The notes beneath the pieces were generated by a model. It searched no databases. It had not been told where the DNA came from and worked only from the letters and a program-made list of their open reading frames with translations. Shown here piece after piece: positions 14,009-20,877 of a stretch of DNA of 22,979 nucleotides. The DNA comes from Desulfuromonadaceae bacterium. Lineage in GTDB: Bacteria; Desulfobacterota; Desulfuromonadia; Desulfuromonadales; Desulfuromonadaceae. The stretch's first letter is position 1; each line of letters starts with the position of its first letter. A program made the position numbers and the translations under genes. Location: positions 1-22,979 of the forward strand of contig JAMOOS010000007.1 of NCBI GenBank assembly GCA_027065245.1, read 5' to 3'.

Positions 14009-14278
14009 AACCCACTAAGAAACAAGGAAAAATATACAGATTTTAAAGCTGGGACATTCTGTCGCCACATCAAAAACAACGGCAGTCATTAATATATTAA
14101 ATTTCTACAATATTACATACAGACAGATACGGCATGCCATCAACGCCACAACATACATTTAATAACACGCAAATAAAACCATATCTCTCGATAGCAGAGA
14201 ATTGAATTTTACGAAAACATCGCCTGATAATCACAATTTTTTAATATAAATTTTACTCAAAATAAACACCTACCCACC

Positions 14279-14458
14279 CTAAGCGCAAAACAACACGCCA
14301 CCACCGCAAACCAATCCAGCACGAGAGGCACAGCGAGCCTTGTTACGGCTGATTGCGGGGTTTACATCACAAGCTGGACCAAATTTACCCTTGTCGTAGA
14401 TACTAAAAGTGCAACAGTCGGTACAACTGACAACATTAAGCCCTACACCAAAAGCATA
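14279..14458 (-). pseudogene. 59-codon Cys-rich open frame without a start codon, probable gene remnant
   Basis: On the minus strand, codons from 14458 to the TAG at 14279-14281 stay open between two stops (TAA at 14459-14461). No ATG, GTG or TTG start occurs in frame at the beginning. The peptide is rich in Cys and Gly: GLNVVSCTDCCTFSIYDKGK, then FGPACDVNPAISRNKARC, then ASRAGLVCGGGVLFCA. Eight cysteines and the glycine-rich hydrophobic end look protein-like rather than random. I do not recognise the family. It begins about 23 bases beyond the tRNA-Asn terminator, so the 5' part may have been lost during insertion or deletion at the tRNA. Confidence 0.4.
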
Positions 14459-14481
14459 TTACCCAAGCCAAAAAAACAAAA

Positions 14482-14513
14482 AAGCCCTTACAGCAATAAA
14501 GCTATAAGGGCTT
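14482..14513 (-). terminator. Intrinsic terminator after tRNA-Asn
   Basis: AAGCCCTTA and TAAGGGCTT arms with an inner AGC/GCT pair around AATAAA and one mismatch. On the minus strand it is followed by TTTT, G and a further T-run. It sits nine bases after the tRNA CCA end. Confidence 0.9.
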
Positions 14514-14521
14514 GAATTTGT

Positions 14522-14597
14522 TGGCTCCCCGAGCAAGACTCGAACTTGCGACAGGGTGATTAACAGTCACCTGCTCTACCAACTGAGCTATCGGGGA
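14522..14597 (-). tRNA. tRNA-Asn, anticodon GUU, CCA encoded
   Basis: A 76-base tRNA. The acceptor stem TCCCCGA pairs with TCGGGGA, the D arm reads AGCTCAGTTGGTAGAGC, and the anticodon loop is CTGTTAA with GTT at its centre. The T arm has GTTCGAG, the discriminator is G, and CCA is encoded (14524-14522). It has its own promoter and terminator, both clearly visible. Confidence 0.97.
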
Positions 14598-14618
14598 TCA
14601 GTGGTTACAACGGTGGCG

Positions 14619-14647
14619 AATATACTGGTTCGCCGGTTTGTTGTCAA
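14619..14647 (-). promoter_or_regulatory. Promoter of tRNA-Asn
   Basis: On the minus strand TTGACA (14647-14642), a 17-base spacer and TATATT (14624-14619). The -35 box is perfect and the -10 box matches five of six. Transcription would start near 14612, about 15 bases before the mature tRNA. It lies just after the mglA stop codon. Confidence 0.85.
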
Positions 14648-14660
14648 CATCTATTTTGGC

Positions 14661-15251
14661 TTATCGCGTCCCTTTTTTCAGATCCATCAGCACCAGCTTT
14701 GCGATGGCTTTCAGGGTTTCGAACACCCCTACTCCACTCATGGCGCAAGCCTTGAATTCCGGCACCTTGGTAGGGTTAAGAAACCGCCGCAGTTCCTCAA
14801 TGGGGCTGATATTGGGCAGATCCTGCTTGTTGTACTGAATGACAAATGGCAGCTTGTAGAGATCGTAACCCTGCTCCTCCAGATTCTCTTTGAGATTCTC
14901 CAGGCTTTCAATATTGGCATCCATCCGCTCTTCCTGCGAGTCGGCGACAAATACGATTCCATCAACCCCCTTGAGTATCAATTTACGCGAGGCATCGTAA
15001 AACACCTGCCCTGGCACCGTGTACAAATGAAAGCGGGTTTTGAAACCACGTACTTCTCCCAGAGCCAGAGGGAGAAAATCGAAAAATAAAGTCCGCTCCG
15101 ATTCGGTGGCCAAAGAGATCATCTTGCCTTTGGATTCGTTGGCAGTCTTTTGATAAATGTATTGCAAATTAGTGGTCTTGCCACACAGGCCCGGGCCGTA
15201 ATAGACAATTTTGCAATTTATTTCACGTGACGCATAGTTAATAAAAGACAT
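14661..15251 (-). CDS. mglA: MglA, Ras-like GTPase
   Basis: A 196-residue small GTPase of the MglA family, which sets cell polarity and directs motility machinery in Myxococcus and acts with MglB. Seen: P-loop GPGLCGKTT (residues 19-27), with Gly at the position equivalent to Ras G12. The switch-2 region TVPGQ (78-82) has the family's Thr in place of the usual Asp of DxxG, and the guanine-specificity motif NKQD is at 141-144. Length matches MglA. It follows mglB after 11 bases; AAGGA precedes the ATG. The role in this organism (polarity, type IV pili or another polar process) is inferred from the family. tRNA-Asn follows on the same strand with a separate promoter. Confidence 0.95.
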   Translation of the reverse strand: MSFINYASREINCKIVYYGPGLCGKTTNLQYIYQKTANESKGKMISLATESERTLFFDFLPLALGEVRGFKTRFHLYTVPGQVFYDASRKLILKGVDGIVFVADSQEERMDANIESLENLKENLEEQGYDLYKLPFVIQYNKQDLPNISPIEELRRFLNPTKVPEFKACAMSGVGVFETLKAIAKLVLMDLKKGTR

Positions 15252-15262
15252 GGCGGCAATCC

Positions 15263-15760
15263 TTAGCTGAACAGGTTATCGATATCGTCATCAGTTATCT
15301 CGGCGAATGGATTCGCCCGCCCCGGCATGCCATCCTGGGCGTTCTCCTTGGCACTGATTTCATCAAAAATCGTCGTCAGGGTGTTGCTGGCCTTTTTAAC
15401 CCGCAACCGCACCAGCCCCAGTGAGCTGCGCTGGTCAAAGATAACGACAAGAATAACCCGACTGCCTACTATTGAGATATGAATGTTGTCTTTTTCCCCT
15501 TCGTGAAACTGAATGGCGAATTCTTTTTCGCCGATGAGCTTTGCCAATCCGCCAGTGGCGGCGATGTTGCCCGCAGTGAGAGAAGCCAGACTGGTGGCAT
15601 CGATTTCAGCTACGTTGCCTGTGGACGCGATCATCTGACCGTTCTTGTCTATCAGGTAAATTGACTTCGCGTTCGAAGCTTTTAACAGGTTATCGATAAC
15701 CTCTTTAACCTTTTCAGCTTCCTCATCGTAGAGGACAAAGGTTGTCTGTGTGTTGAGCAT
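15263..15760 (-). CDS. mglB: MglB, roadblock/LC7-domain GTPase regulator
   Basis: A 165-residue roadblock/LC7 protein, the usual partner and GTPase-activating protein of MglA. The domain covers roughly residues 14-130: VIDNLLKASNAKSIYLIDKN, GQMIASTGN, the Ala/Gly-rich SLASLTAGNIAATGGLAKLI helix, KDNIHISIVGSRVILVVIFD in pieces, and SLGLVRLRVKKA. A short acidic tail (EITDDDIDNLF) follows, which in MglB proteins can help contact MglA. ATG at 15760 has GGGAGA upstream and a good promoter in front. It forms a two-gene unit with mglA. Confidence 0.93.
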   Translation of the reverse strand: MLNTQTTFVLYDEEAEKVKEVIDNLLKASNAKSIYLIDKNGQMIASTGNVAEIDATSLASLTAGNIAATGGLAKLIGEKEFAIQFHEGEKDNIHISIVGSRVILVVIFDQRSSLGLVRLRVKKASNTLTTIFDEISAKENAQDGMPGRANPFAEITDDDIDNLFS

Positions 15761-15812
15761 TTACAATCTCCCGCGAAACTATTGGATTGGCACAGAGAAC
15801 TAAGCATCTTAC

Positions 15813-15842
15813 CTTATAGCACTTTGCGCTTGTTTTATGCAA
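15813..15842 (-). promoter_or_regulatory. Candidate promoter of mglB-mglA
   Basis: On the minus strand TTGCAT (15842-15837), an 18-base spacer and TATAAG (15818-15813). The start would be near 15806, about 46 bases before the mglB ATG. Confidence 0.6.
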
Positions 15843-15896
15843 GAAATTCCAATTTTTACCGCTGTCTGCAACAAACCTACCGTTGCACAATTACAA

Positions 15897-15926
15897 AGGC
15901 TCCCGCACCTTACGGTACGGGAGCCT
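15897..15926 (-). terminator. Hairpin terminator after the PFOR gene
   Basis: Nine-base arms AGGCTCCCG and CGGGAGCCT with a 12-base loop that itself contains ACC/GGT pairing. On the minus strand it is followed by TTGTAATT, a modest U-tract. It lies about 35 bases after the PFOR stop codon and separates that gene from the mglBA promoter. Confidence 0.75.
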
Positions 15927-15961
15927 GTTACTAAATAGCAATTGAAATGCAAGTATGCAGT

Positions 15962-18900
15962 TTATTTGCCGCAGTCGGGATCCATAGCGGCCAGTTTCTT
16001 ATACAGATCGTAGCGTGCCGCAGTCTCCTTGGTTACCTGCTCCATAAGCTTGCCGGCGATCTCCGGCTGCAGCTTTTTGAGTACACGGAAACGGTTTTCG
16101 CCGTAGGCGTACTCTTCGTAAGGAATGCTGGGATCCTTGCTGTCGAGTTGCAGGGGATTCTTGCCCTGCTCGGCCAGACGGGGATCGTAGCGATACAGCG
16201 GCCAGTGACCGGAAGCCACCGCTTTTTTACACTCGTCTACGGCGGTGGTCATATTGATGCCGTGGGCGATGCAGTGGCTGTAGGCAATAATGATGGACGG
16301 GCCATCGTAGGCCTCGGCTTCAAGGAACGCCTTGACGCACTGCGCTGGATTGGCTAGGGAGACCTTGGCCACATAGATGGTGCCGTAGGTCATGCTGAGC
16401 ATACCCAGGTCTTTCTTGCCCATCCGCTTGCCGCCAGCGGCAAACTGCGCTACGGCGCCCAGTGGTGTCGCTTTGGAAGCCTGACCGCCGGTGTTGGAAT
16501 ATACTTCTGTATCAAGTACCAGGGCGTTGATATTCTCGCCGGAGGCGAGTACATGGTCAAGGCCGCCGTAGCCGATATCATAGGCCCAGCCGTCACCACC
16601 GACAATCCATACCGCTTTCTTCACCAGATAGTCGGCCACGCTCAGCAGTTGCTTGGAGTTCTCATCCGGGCACTGCGCCAGACCTTCCTTAAGCTTGGCT
16701 ACCCGCTTGCGCTGGGCTTCGATACCATCCTGAGTGCTCTGGTCAGCGTCCTGAATCTGCTTAATCAGCTCAGCGTACTCGGAACCGGCCTTGCACAGAT
16801 GCTCAGCAGCGTTGGCCAGCAGCTCATAGGCATACTCGGTAAACTTGTCTACCGCCAGACGCATACCGAAACCAAACTCGGCGTTATCTTCAAACAGGGA
16901 GTTATTCCACGCCGGGCCGAGACCGTCTTTACGCGTTGTCCACGGTGTGGTGGGCAGGTTGCCGCCGTAGATAGAGGAGCAACCGGTGGCGTTGGCGATA
17001 AGGGCGCGATCGCCGAACAACTGCGACAGCAGTTTGACAAACGGAGTCTCACCACAACCGGCACAAGCGCCGGAGAACTCAAACATGGGCGGCAGCAGCT
17101 GGCTGCCTTTGAGGGTGGAGCGTTTGAACAGGCTCTCGTCGGTATCGGGCAGGGTGAGATAGAAATTCCAGTTTTCCACCTCGGTGGCACGCAGCGGCGC
17201 CTGGAATTGCATATTGATGGCGCGCTTGTTCTCGTCTTTTTTACTCTTGGCCGGGCAGTTATGCACACAGGCACCGCAGCCGGTACAATCTTCCGGCGCT
17301 ACCTGCAGAGTGAACTTCTTGCCAGCCATATCCTTACCCTTGGCATCGATGGACTTGAACGTCGCCGGAGCGCCATCGAGGCAGGCGGGATCGTAAACGG
17401 TCATGCGAATCGCCGCATGCGGGCAGACAAAAGAGCAGATACCACATTGGGCGCACAGCTCCGGTTCCCACACTGGAATATTAACCGCGATATTGCGCTT
17501 CTCGTACTTGGCGGTGCCGGTGGGGAAGGTACCGTCAGCCGGCATGGCCGAAATGGGCAGTTTGTCGCCTTTGCCCTCAATGAGGGGGCCGGTGGTATTT
17601 TTGATGAAATCGGGCGCGTCGCCCTTGATGGCGGGCTGAATGCGCAGAGTGCTGTTAACCGGGCCGGGAGTTACCTCGTATATTTCATCCAGCGCGCGGT
17701 CTACAGCTTGCTTGTTCATGTTGACCACTTTTTCGCCCGCCTTGCCGTAAGACTTGACAATGGCGTTCTTGATTTCGGCGATGGCGGTATCCAACGGAAT
17801 GATGTCGGAGATTTTGAAAAACGCCGTCTGCATGATTACGTTGATACGGGGACCGAGACCGATCTCTTCACCCAGACGTACACCGTCGATGACGTAGAAT
17901 TTAAGCTCGTTGTCAACAATGTGCTGCTGCACCTCTTTGGGAATTTTCTCCCATACTTCATCCTTGCCGTAGGGGCTGTTGAGGAGGAAGGTGCCGCCTT
18001 TCTTGATATTGGCCAGCACATCGTACTTCTCCAGGAACGAGAAGTTATGGCAGGCAATAAAATCGGCACTGCTGATGAGATACGGTGACTTGATGGGATT
18101 CTTGCCGAAACGCAGATGGCTGGTGGTCATGCTGCCAGCCTTCTTGGAATCGTAGACAAAGTATGCCTGCACCTTGTTGTCGGTGGTTTCACCGATAATC
18201 TTGATGGAGTTCTTGTTGGCACCAACGGTACCGTCGGAACCGAGACCGTAGAACATGGCGGCGTAGCAGTCGGACGGCACGGTGAAGCTAGGATCAAACG
18301 GCAGACTGTTGCCGAGGATATCATCCTCAATACCAACAACAAAGTGGTTCTTGGGCTTGTCCTGCTGCATGTTGTCGAACACCGCCTGTGCCATGGCCGG
18401 GCTAAACTCAAAAGAGCCGAGACCGAAACGGCCACCAACCACACGCGGATAAGACTTGATATTGCCAAAACCCTCTTCCATCGCTTCGCCAATAGCGGTA
18501 CGCACCGCCTGATACAGGGGCTCGCCGATGGAGCCGGGCTCTTTGGTGCGGTCGAGAACCGTGACGTTTTTAACCGTAGCCGGCATGGCCTCGGCAAACA
18601 TCTTGATGGGGAACGGCATAAACAGACGCACTTTAAGCAAGCCAACCTTCTTGCCCTGGGATACCTGGTACTCCACCAGCTCCTCTACGGTATCAGCGCC
18701 GGAACCCATAACCACAACAACATCCTCGGCGTCTGGTGCACCGACATAATCAACCAGATGATACTGACGGCCCACCAGCTTGGCCAGTTTGTCCATCTCG
18801 GCCTGAAGCACATCCAGCACCGGCTCGTAGAACCTGGTTACCGTCTCGCGGCCATGGAAGTACACATCGGGGTTCTGGGCGGTACCACGCAGTACCGGAC

Positions 18901-19534
18901 GATCGGGAGACAACCCGCGCATTCTGTGCTCACGCACCAGGTCATCATCGATCATGGCACGCATATCGTCCATGCTCAGCTCTTCAACCTTCTGAACCTC
19001 ATGCGAGGTGCGGAAACCGTCGAAGTAGTGCAAAAACGGAATACGGGTGCGCAGGGTAGCGGCCTGGGCCAGCAAGGCAAAATCCATTACCTCCTGCACT
19101 GTGTTGGAGCACAGCATGGCCCAACCGCAGGCGCGGCAGGACATAACGTCGGAATGATCGCCAAATATGGACAGCGCCTGTGCGCTGATGGCACGCGCCG
19201 ACACATGGAACACGGTAGATGTCAATTCGCCGGCGATCTTGTACATATTGGGAATCATCAACAACAACCCTTGCGAAGCGGTAAATGTTGTTGTAAGCGC
19301 ACCGGCCTGCAGCGAACCGTGCACAGCACCGGCAGCTCCACCTTCTGCTTGCATTTCGGCCACACGGGGGATAGTCCCCCAGATATTTTTCTCACCGGCA
19401 GCACTTTTGGCATCAGCAATTTCGCCCATTACCGACGAGGGGGTAATGGGATAGATAGCAATAACCTCGTTGGTCGCATGAGCTACATGCGCCGCTGCGG
19501 TATTACCATCAATGTTGACCATCTTACGCGACAT
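15962..19534 (-). CDS. nifJ: Pyruvate:ferredoxin (flavodoxin) oxidoreductase, single-chain
   Basis: A 1190-residue single-polypeptide PFOR that interconverts pyruvate plus CoA with acetyl-CoA, CO2 and reduced ferredoxin in anaerobes. The N-terminal domain (VNIDGNTAAAHVAHATNEV, YPITPSSVMGE) binds pyruvate. The second domain and the gamma region lie near residues 265-640. Two 4Fe-4S motifs follow, CAQCGICSFVCP near 693-704 and CTGCGACVHNCP near 749-760. The thiamine-diphosphate domain holds the third-cluster cysteines from CAGCGE near 820 and the motif GDGWAYDIGYGG near 979, with SNTGGQASKATPLG after it. The C-terminal extension covers YRYDPRLAEQGKNPLQLDSK. Length is normal. AAGGAGG lies six bases before the ATG. 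It is monocistronic between recR and mglB. Long open frames on the opposite strand are shadows. In this metabolic setting it may run towards pyruvate synthesis as well. Confidence 0.96.
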   Translation of the reverse strand: MSRKMVNIDGNTAAAHVAHATNEVIAIYPITPSSVMGEIADAKSAAGEKNIWGTIPRVAEMQAEGGAAGAVHGSLQAGALTTTFTASQGLLLMIPNMYKIAGELTSTVFHVSARAISAQALSIFGDHSDVMSCRACGWAMLCSNTVQEVMDFALLAQAATLRTRIPFLHYFDGFRTSHEVQKVEELSMDDMRAMIDDDLVREHRMRGLSPDRPVLRGTAQNPDVYFHGRETVTRFYEPVLDVLQAEMDKLAKLVGRQYHLVDYVGAPDAEDVVVVMGSGADTVEELVEYQVSQGKKVGLLKVRLFMPFPIKMFAEAMPATVKNVTVLDRTKEPGSIGEPLYQAVRTAIGEAMEEGFGNIKSYPRVVGGRFGLGSFEFSPAMAQAVFDNMQQDKPKNHFVVGIEDDILGNSLPFDPSFTVPSDCYAAMFYGLGSDGTVGANKNSIKIIGETTDNKVQAYFVYDSKKAGSMTTSHLRFGKNPIKSPYLISSADFIACHNFSFLEKYDVLANIKKGGTFLLNSPYGKDEVWEKIPKEVQQHIVDNELKFYVIDGVRLGEEIGLGPRINVIMQTAFFKISDIIPLDTAIAEIKNAIVKSYGKAGEKVVNMNKQAVDRALDEIYEVTPGPVNSTLRIQPAIKGDAPDFIKNTTGPLIEGKGDKLPISAMPADGTFPTGTAKYEKRNIAVNIPVWEPELCAQCGICSFVCPHAAIRMTVYDPACLDGAPATFKSIDAKGKDMAGKKFTLQVAPEDCTGCGACVHNCPAKSKKDENKRAINMQFQAPLRATEVENWNFYLTLPDTDESLFKRSTLKGSQLLPPMFEFSGACAGCGETPFVKLLSQLFGDRALIANATGCSSIYGGNLPTTPWTTRKDGLGPAWNNSLFEDNAEFGFGMRLAVDKFTEYAYELLANAAEHLCKAGSEYAELIKQIQDADQSTQDGIEAQRKRVAKLKEGLAQCPDENSKQLLSVADYLVKKAVWIVGGDGWAYDIGYGGLDHVLASGENINALVLDTEVYSNTGGQASKATPLGAVAQFAAGGKRMGKKDLGMLSMTYGTIYVAKVSLANPAQCVKAFLEAEAYDGPSIIIAYSHCIAHGINMTTAVDECKKAVASGHWPLYRYDPRLAEQGKNPLQLDSKDPSIPYEEYAYGENRFRVLKKLQPEIAGKLMEQVTKETAARYDLYKKLAAMDPDCGK

Positions 19535-19540
19535 TGTGTT

Positions 19541-19547
19541 CCTCCTT
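19541..19547 (-). promoter_or_regulatory. Strong ribosome binding site of the PFOR gene
   Basis: AAGGAGG on the minus strand, six bases before the ATG at 19534; close to ideal anti-Shine-Dalgarno pairing and fixes this start. It suits a highly expressed central-metabolism enzyme. Confidence 0.85.
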
Positions 19548-19615
19548 TTAAGTAGTTAAAACCCGGCCAATTACATCAATCAGCTAAGGAAAGAGATAAA
19601 ACTGAAGCAACCGCA

Positions 19616-20215
19616 TCAGACATCGCGCCTGCCAGTTATGGCATGGCTTACCGTCGCTTCGTCGATATATTCCAGATCGCTGCCCATGGGGATGCCGTGA
19701 GCCAGCCTGGTTACCTTTACCCCGGTGGCCTGCAACACCTTGCTCAGATATAGCGCCGTCGCCTCCCCCTCCATGGTAAAGTTGGTGGCAATGATCACCT
19801 CCAGAATCCCGCCCCGCTGTACCCGCTCCAGCAACGACGCGATTTTGATATCCTCGGGACCAACACCATCAAGAGGCGACAACACCCCATGCAAAACATG
19901 GTATCTCCCGCGATAAACATGGCCGCGCTCAATGGCCATCAGATCCTGCGGCTGCTCCACCACACAGATCATGGTATCGTCACGGTCAACAGCGGTGCAA
20001 TAACAGCACGGATCCTGCTCAGTAACGTGGAAACAGCGCGAACACAGACCGACACGCTGCTTCACGGCGCTGACGGCGTCTATCAGTGCCTGGGCATCAG
20101 CCTGCGGCTGCTGCAACACATGGAACGCCAACCGGGTCGCCGTCTTGCGCCCGATACCGGGAAACTTGCACAACTCATCAACTAAACTGGTTAGTGAGGG
20201 AATAGACTTTAGCAT
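19616..20215 (-). CDS. recR: Recombination mediator RecR
   Basis: A 199-residue RecR. With RecF and RecO it loads RecA on gapped DNA during recombinational repair. Seen: the N-terminal helix-hairpin-helix ELCKFPGIGRKTATRLAFH (about residues 14-32), the zinc finger with C58, C61, C70 and C73, and the Toprim domain from about residue 79 (MICVVEQPQDLMAIERG), ending with LAHGIPMGSDLEYID. Length is typical. GGAG precedes the ATG. It lies downstream of dnaX-ybaB, a common bacterial arrangement, but here the dnaX-ybaB transcript ends at a terminator before recR, so recR probably has its own promoter in the AT-rich spacer 20216-20370. I could not pick that promoter with confidence. Confidence 0.95.
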   Translation of the reverse strand: MLKSIPSLTSLVDELCKFPGIGRKTATRLAFHVLQQPQADAQALIDAVSAVKQRVGLCSRCFHVTEQDPCCYCTAVDRDDTMICVVEQPQDLMAIERGHVYRGRYHVLHGVLSPLDGVGPEDIKIASLLERVQRGGILEVIIATNFTMEGEATALYLSKVLQATGVKVTRLAHGIPMGSDLEYIDEATVSHAITGRRDV

Positions 20216-20370
20216 GGTGTTCTCCGAAATTACAACTATTTAGAAAAGTGTTCTACTTTTTTCAGCTAATTGATAATTTTTTTCAGTGCCAATAAAATGA
20301 CTTTGGCCACGTTGTTAAAAAATTATTCTCGCTAAAAAAATTCTTTATTATGGCGAAATAAATAGCAAAA

Positions 20371-20401
20371 AGCCATCGCCGCCCCTAGGGCGACGATGGC
20401 T
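20371..20401 (-). terminator. Intrinsic terminator after ybaB
   Basis: AGCCATCG.CGCCC with a CTA loop and GGGCG.CGATGGCT: 13 paired bases with one mismatch. On the minus strand it is followed by TTTTTGC. It separates dnaX-ybaB from recR, which are often one transcript in other bacteria. Confidence 0.9.
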
Positions 20402-20436
20402 TAAGCATCACACAAATTCAACAAAATTATTTTTTT

Positions 20437-20751
20437 CTAAAACAGCCCCGGAATATTCATTCCGCCAGTCAATTTTGCCATCTCCTGCTGCATCATCTCC
20501 TGGCTGCGCCCGATGGCGTCATTGATGGCAACCATGATCAGATCCTGCAGCATCTCCACATCGTCACTATCAACAACACCGGGATCGATTTTTATCGACA
20601 GCACTTGCTGCTTGCCATTAACCACGGCAGTCACCATGCCACCACCGGCGCTGGCTTCCACCTCACGCTGTTCCATCTCCTCCTGAATGCGCATCATCTT
20701 CTGCTGCATCTGCTGCGCCTGTTTCATCATGTTACCCAGACCTTTTGCCAT
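20437..20751 (-). CDS. ybaB: YbaB/EbfC-family nucleoid-associated protein
   Basis: A 104-residue small DNA-binding protein of the YbaB/EbfC family, which forms tweezer-like dimers on DNA. It starts with MAKGLGNMMKQAQQMQQKMM, a long amphipathic helix rich in Met and Gln. It then has VEASAGGGMVTAVVNGKQQV and LSIKIDPGVVDSDDVEMLQD, the conserved core, and an ILVA-type helix with a C-terminal MAKLTGGMNIPGLF. A GGAGGGG ribosome site precedes the ATG. It lies downstream of dnaX, its usual neighbour, with a 126-base gap. Confidence 0.95.
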   Translation of the reverse strand: MAKGLGNMMKQAQQMQQKMMRIQEEMEQREVEASAGGGMVTAVVNGKQQVLSIKIDPGVVDSDDVEMLQDLIMVAINDAIGRSQEMMQQEMAKLTGGMNIPGLF

Positions 20752-20877
20752 CGACTGTACCCCTCCTGCGATTTGTTGATTTACCTGTCAGATTGTAAAA
20801 AACCATCAGCGCAGCCAGTGCGACTGCTGAAACATTTTGCCACCGTAGCAATTCTCTATCGAGCAAAGTGGCGGCGG

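Larger units (their letters stand above)
13726..14521. other. AT-rich, gene-poor stretch downstream of tRNA-Asn
   Basis: About 800 bases without a convincing conserved gene. The first 90 bases hold the nitroreductase upstream palindromes. From about 13880 to 14280 the base composition becomes clearly AT-rich, unlike the GC-rich coding DNA on both sides. Minus-strand fragments include a 59-codon open frame (14279-14458) and a 24-codon frame (13934-14008), listed separately. A further short minus-strand frame (ATG at 14083, 24 codons) ends just upstream of the second and is in phase with it across a TAG. The stretch ends at the tRNA-Asn terminator. It reads as eroded accessory DNA at the 3' side of a tRNA gene. 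I found no integrase, insertion sequence or clear att repeat. Confidence 0.6.

Noticed and set aside
13882..14079. 65-codon minus-strand frame in the AT-rich stretch
   Set aside because: Its composition follows the AT-rich background and it has no ribosome site. Another frame in the same place (24 residues) looks more protein-like.
15837..15855. Sigma-54 promoter for mglB (TTGG...TTGCAT on the minus strand)
   Set aside because: GG and GC are eight bases apart instead of the required ten. The sigma-70 pair TTGCAT/TATAAG explains the region better.
16553..19555. Two long plus-strand open frames (511 and 479 codons) opposite the PFOR gene
   Set aside because: They have no recognisable domains and are low in plausible starts, while the minus strand encodes an intact 1190-residue PFOR with all motifs. 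They are codon-bias shadows.
20290..20310. Sigma-54 promoter for recR (TTGGCACTG on the minus strand)
   Set aside because: The GG element resembles -24, but no GC follows at the right distance; an A-run occupies the place.
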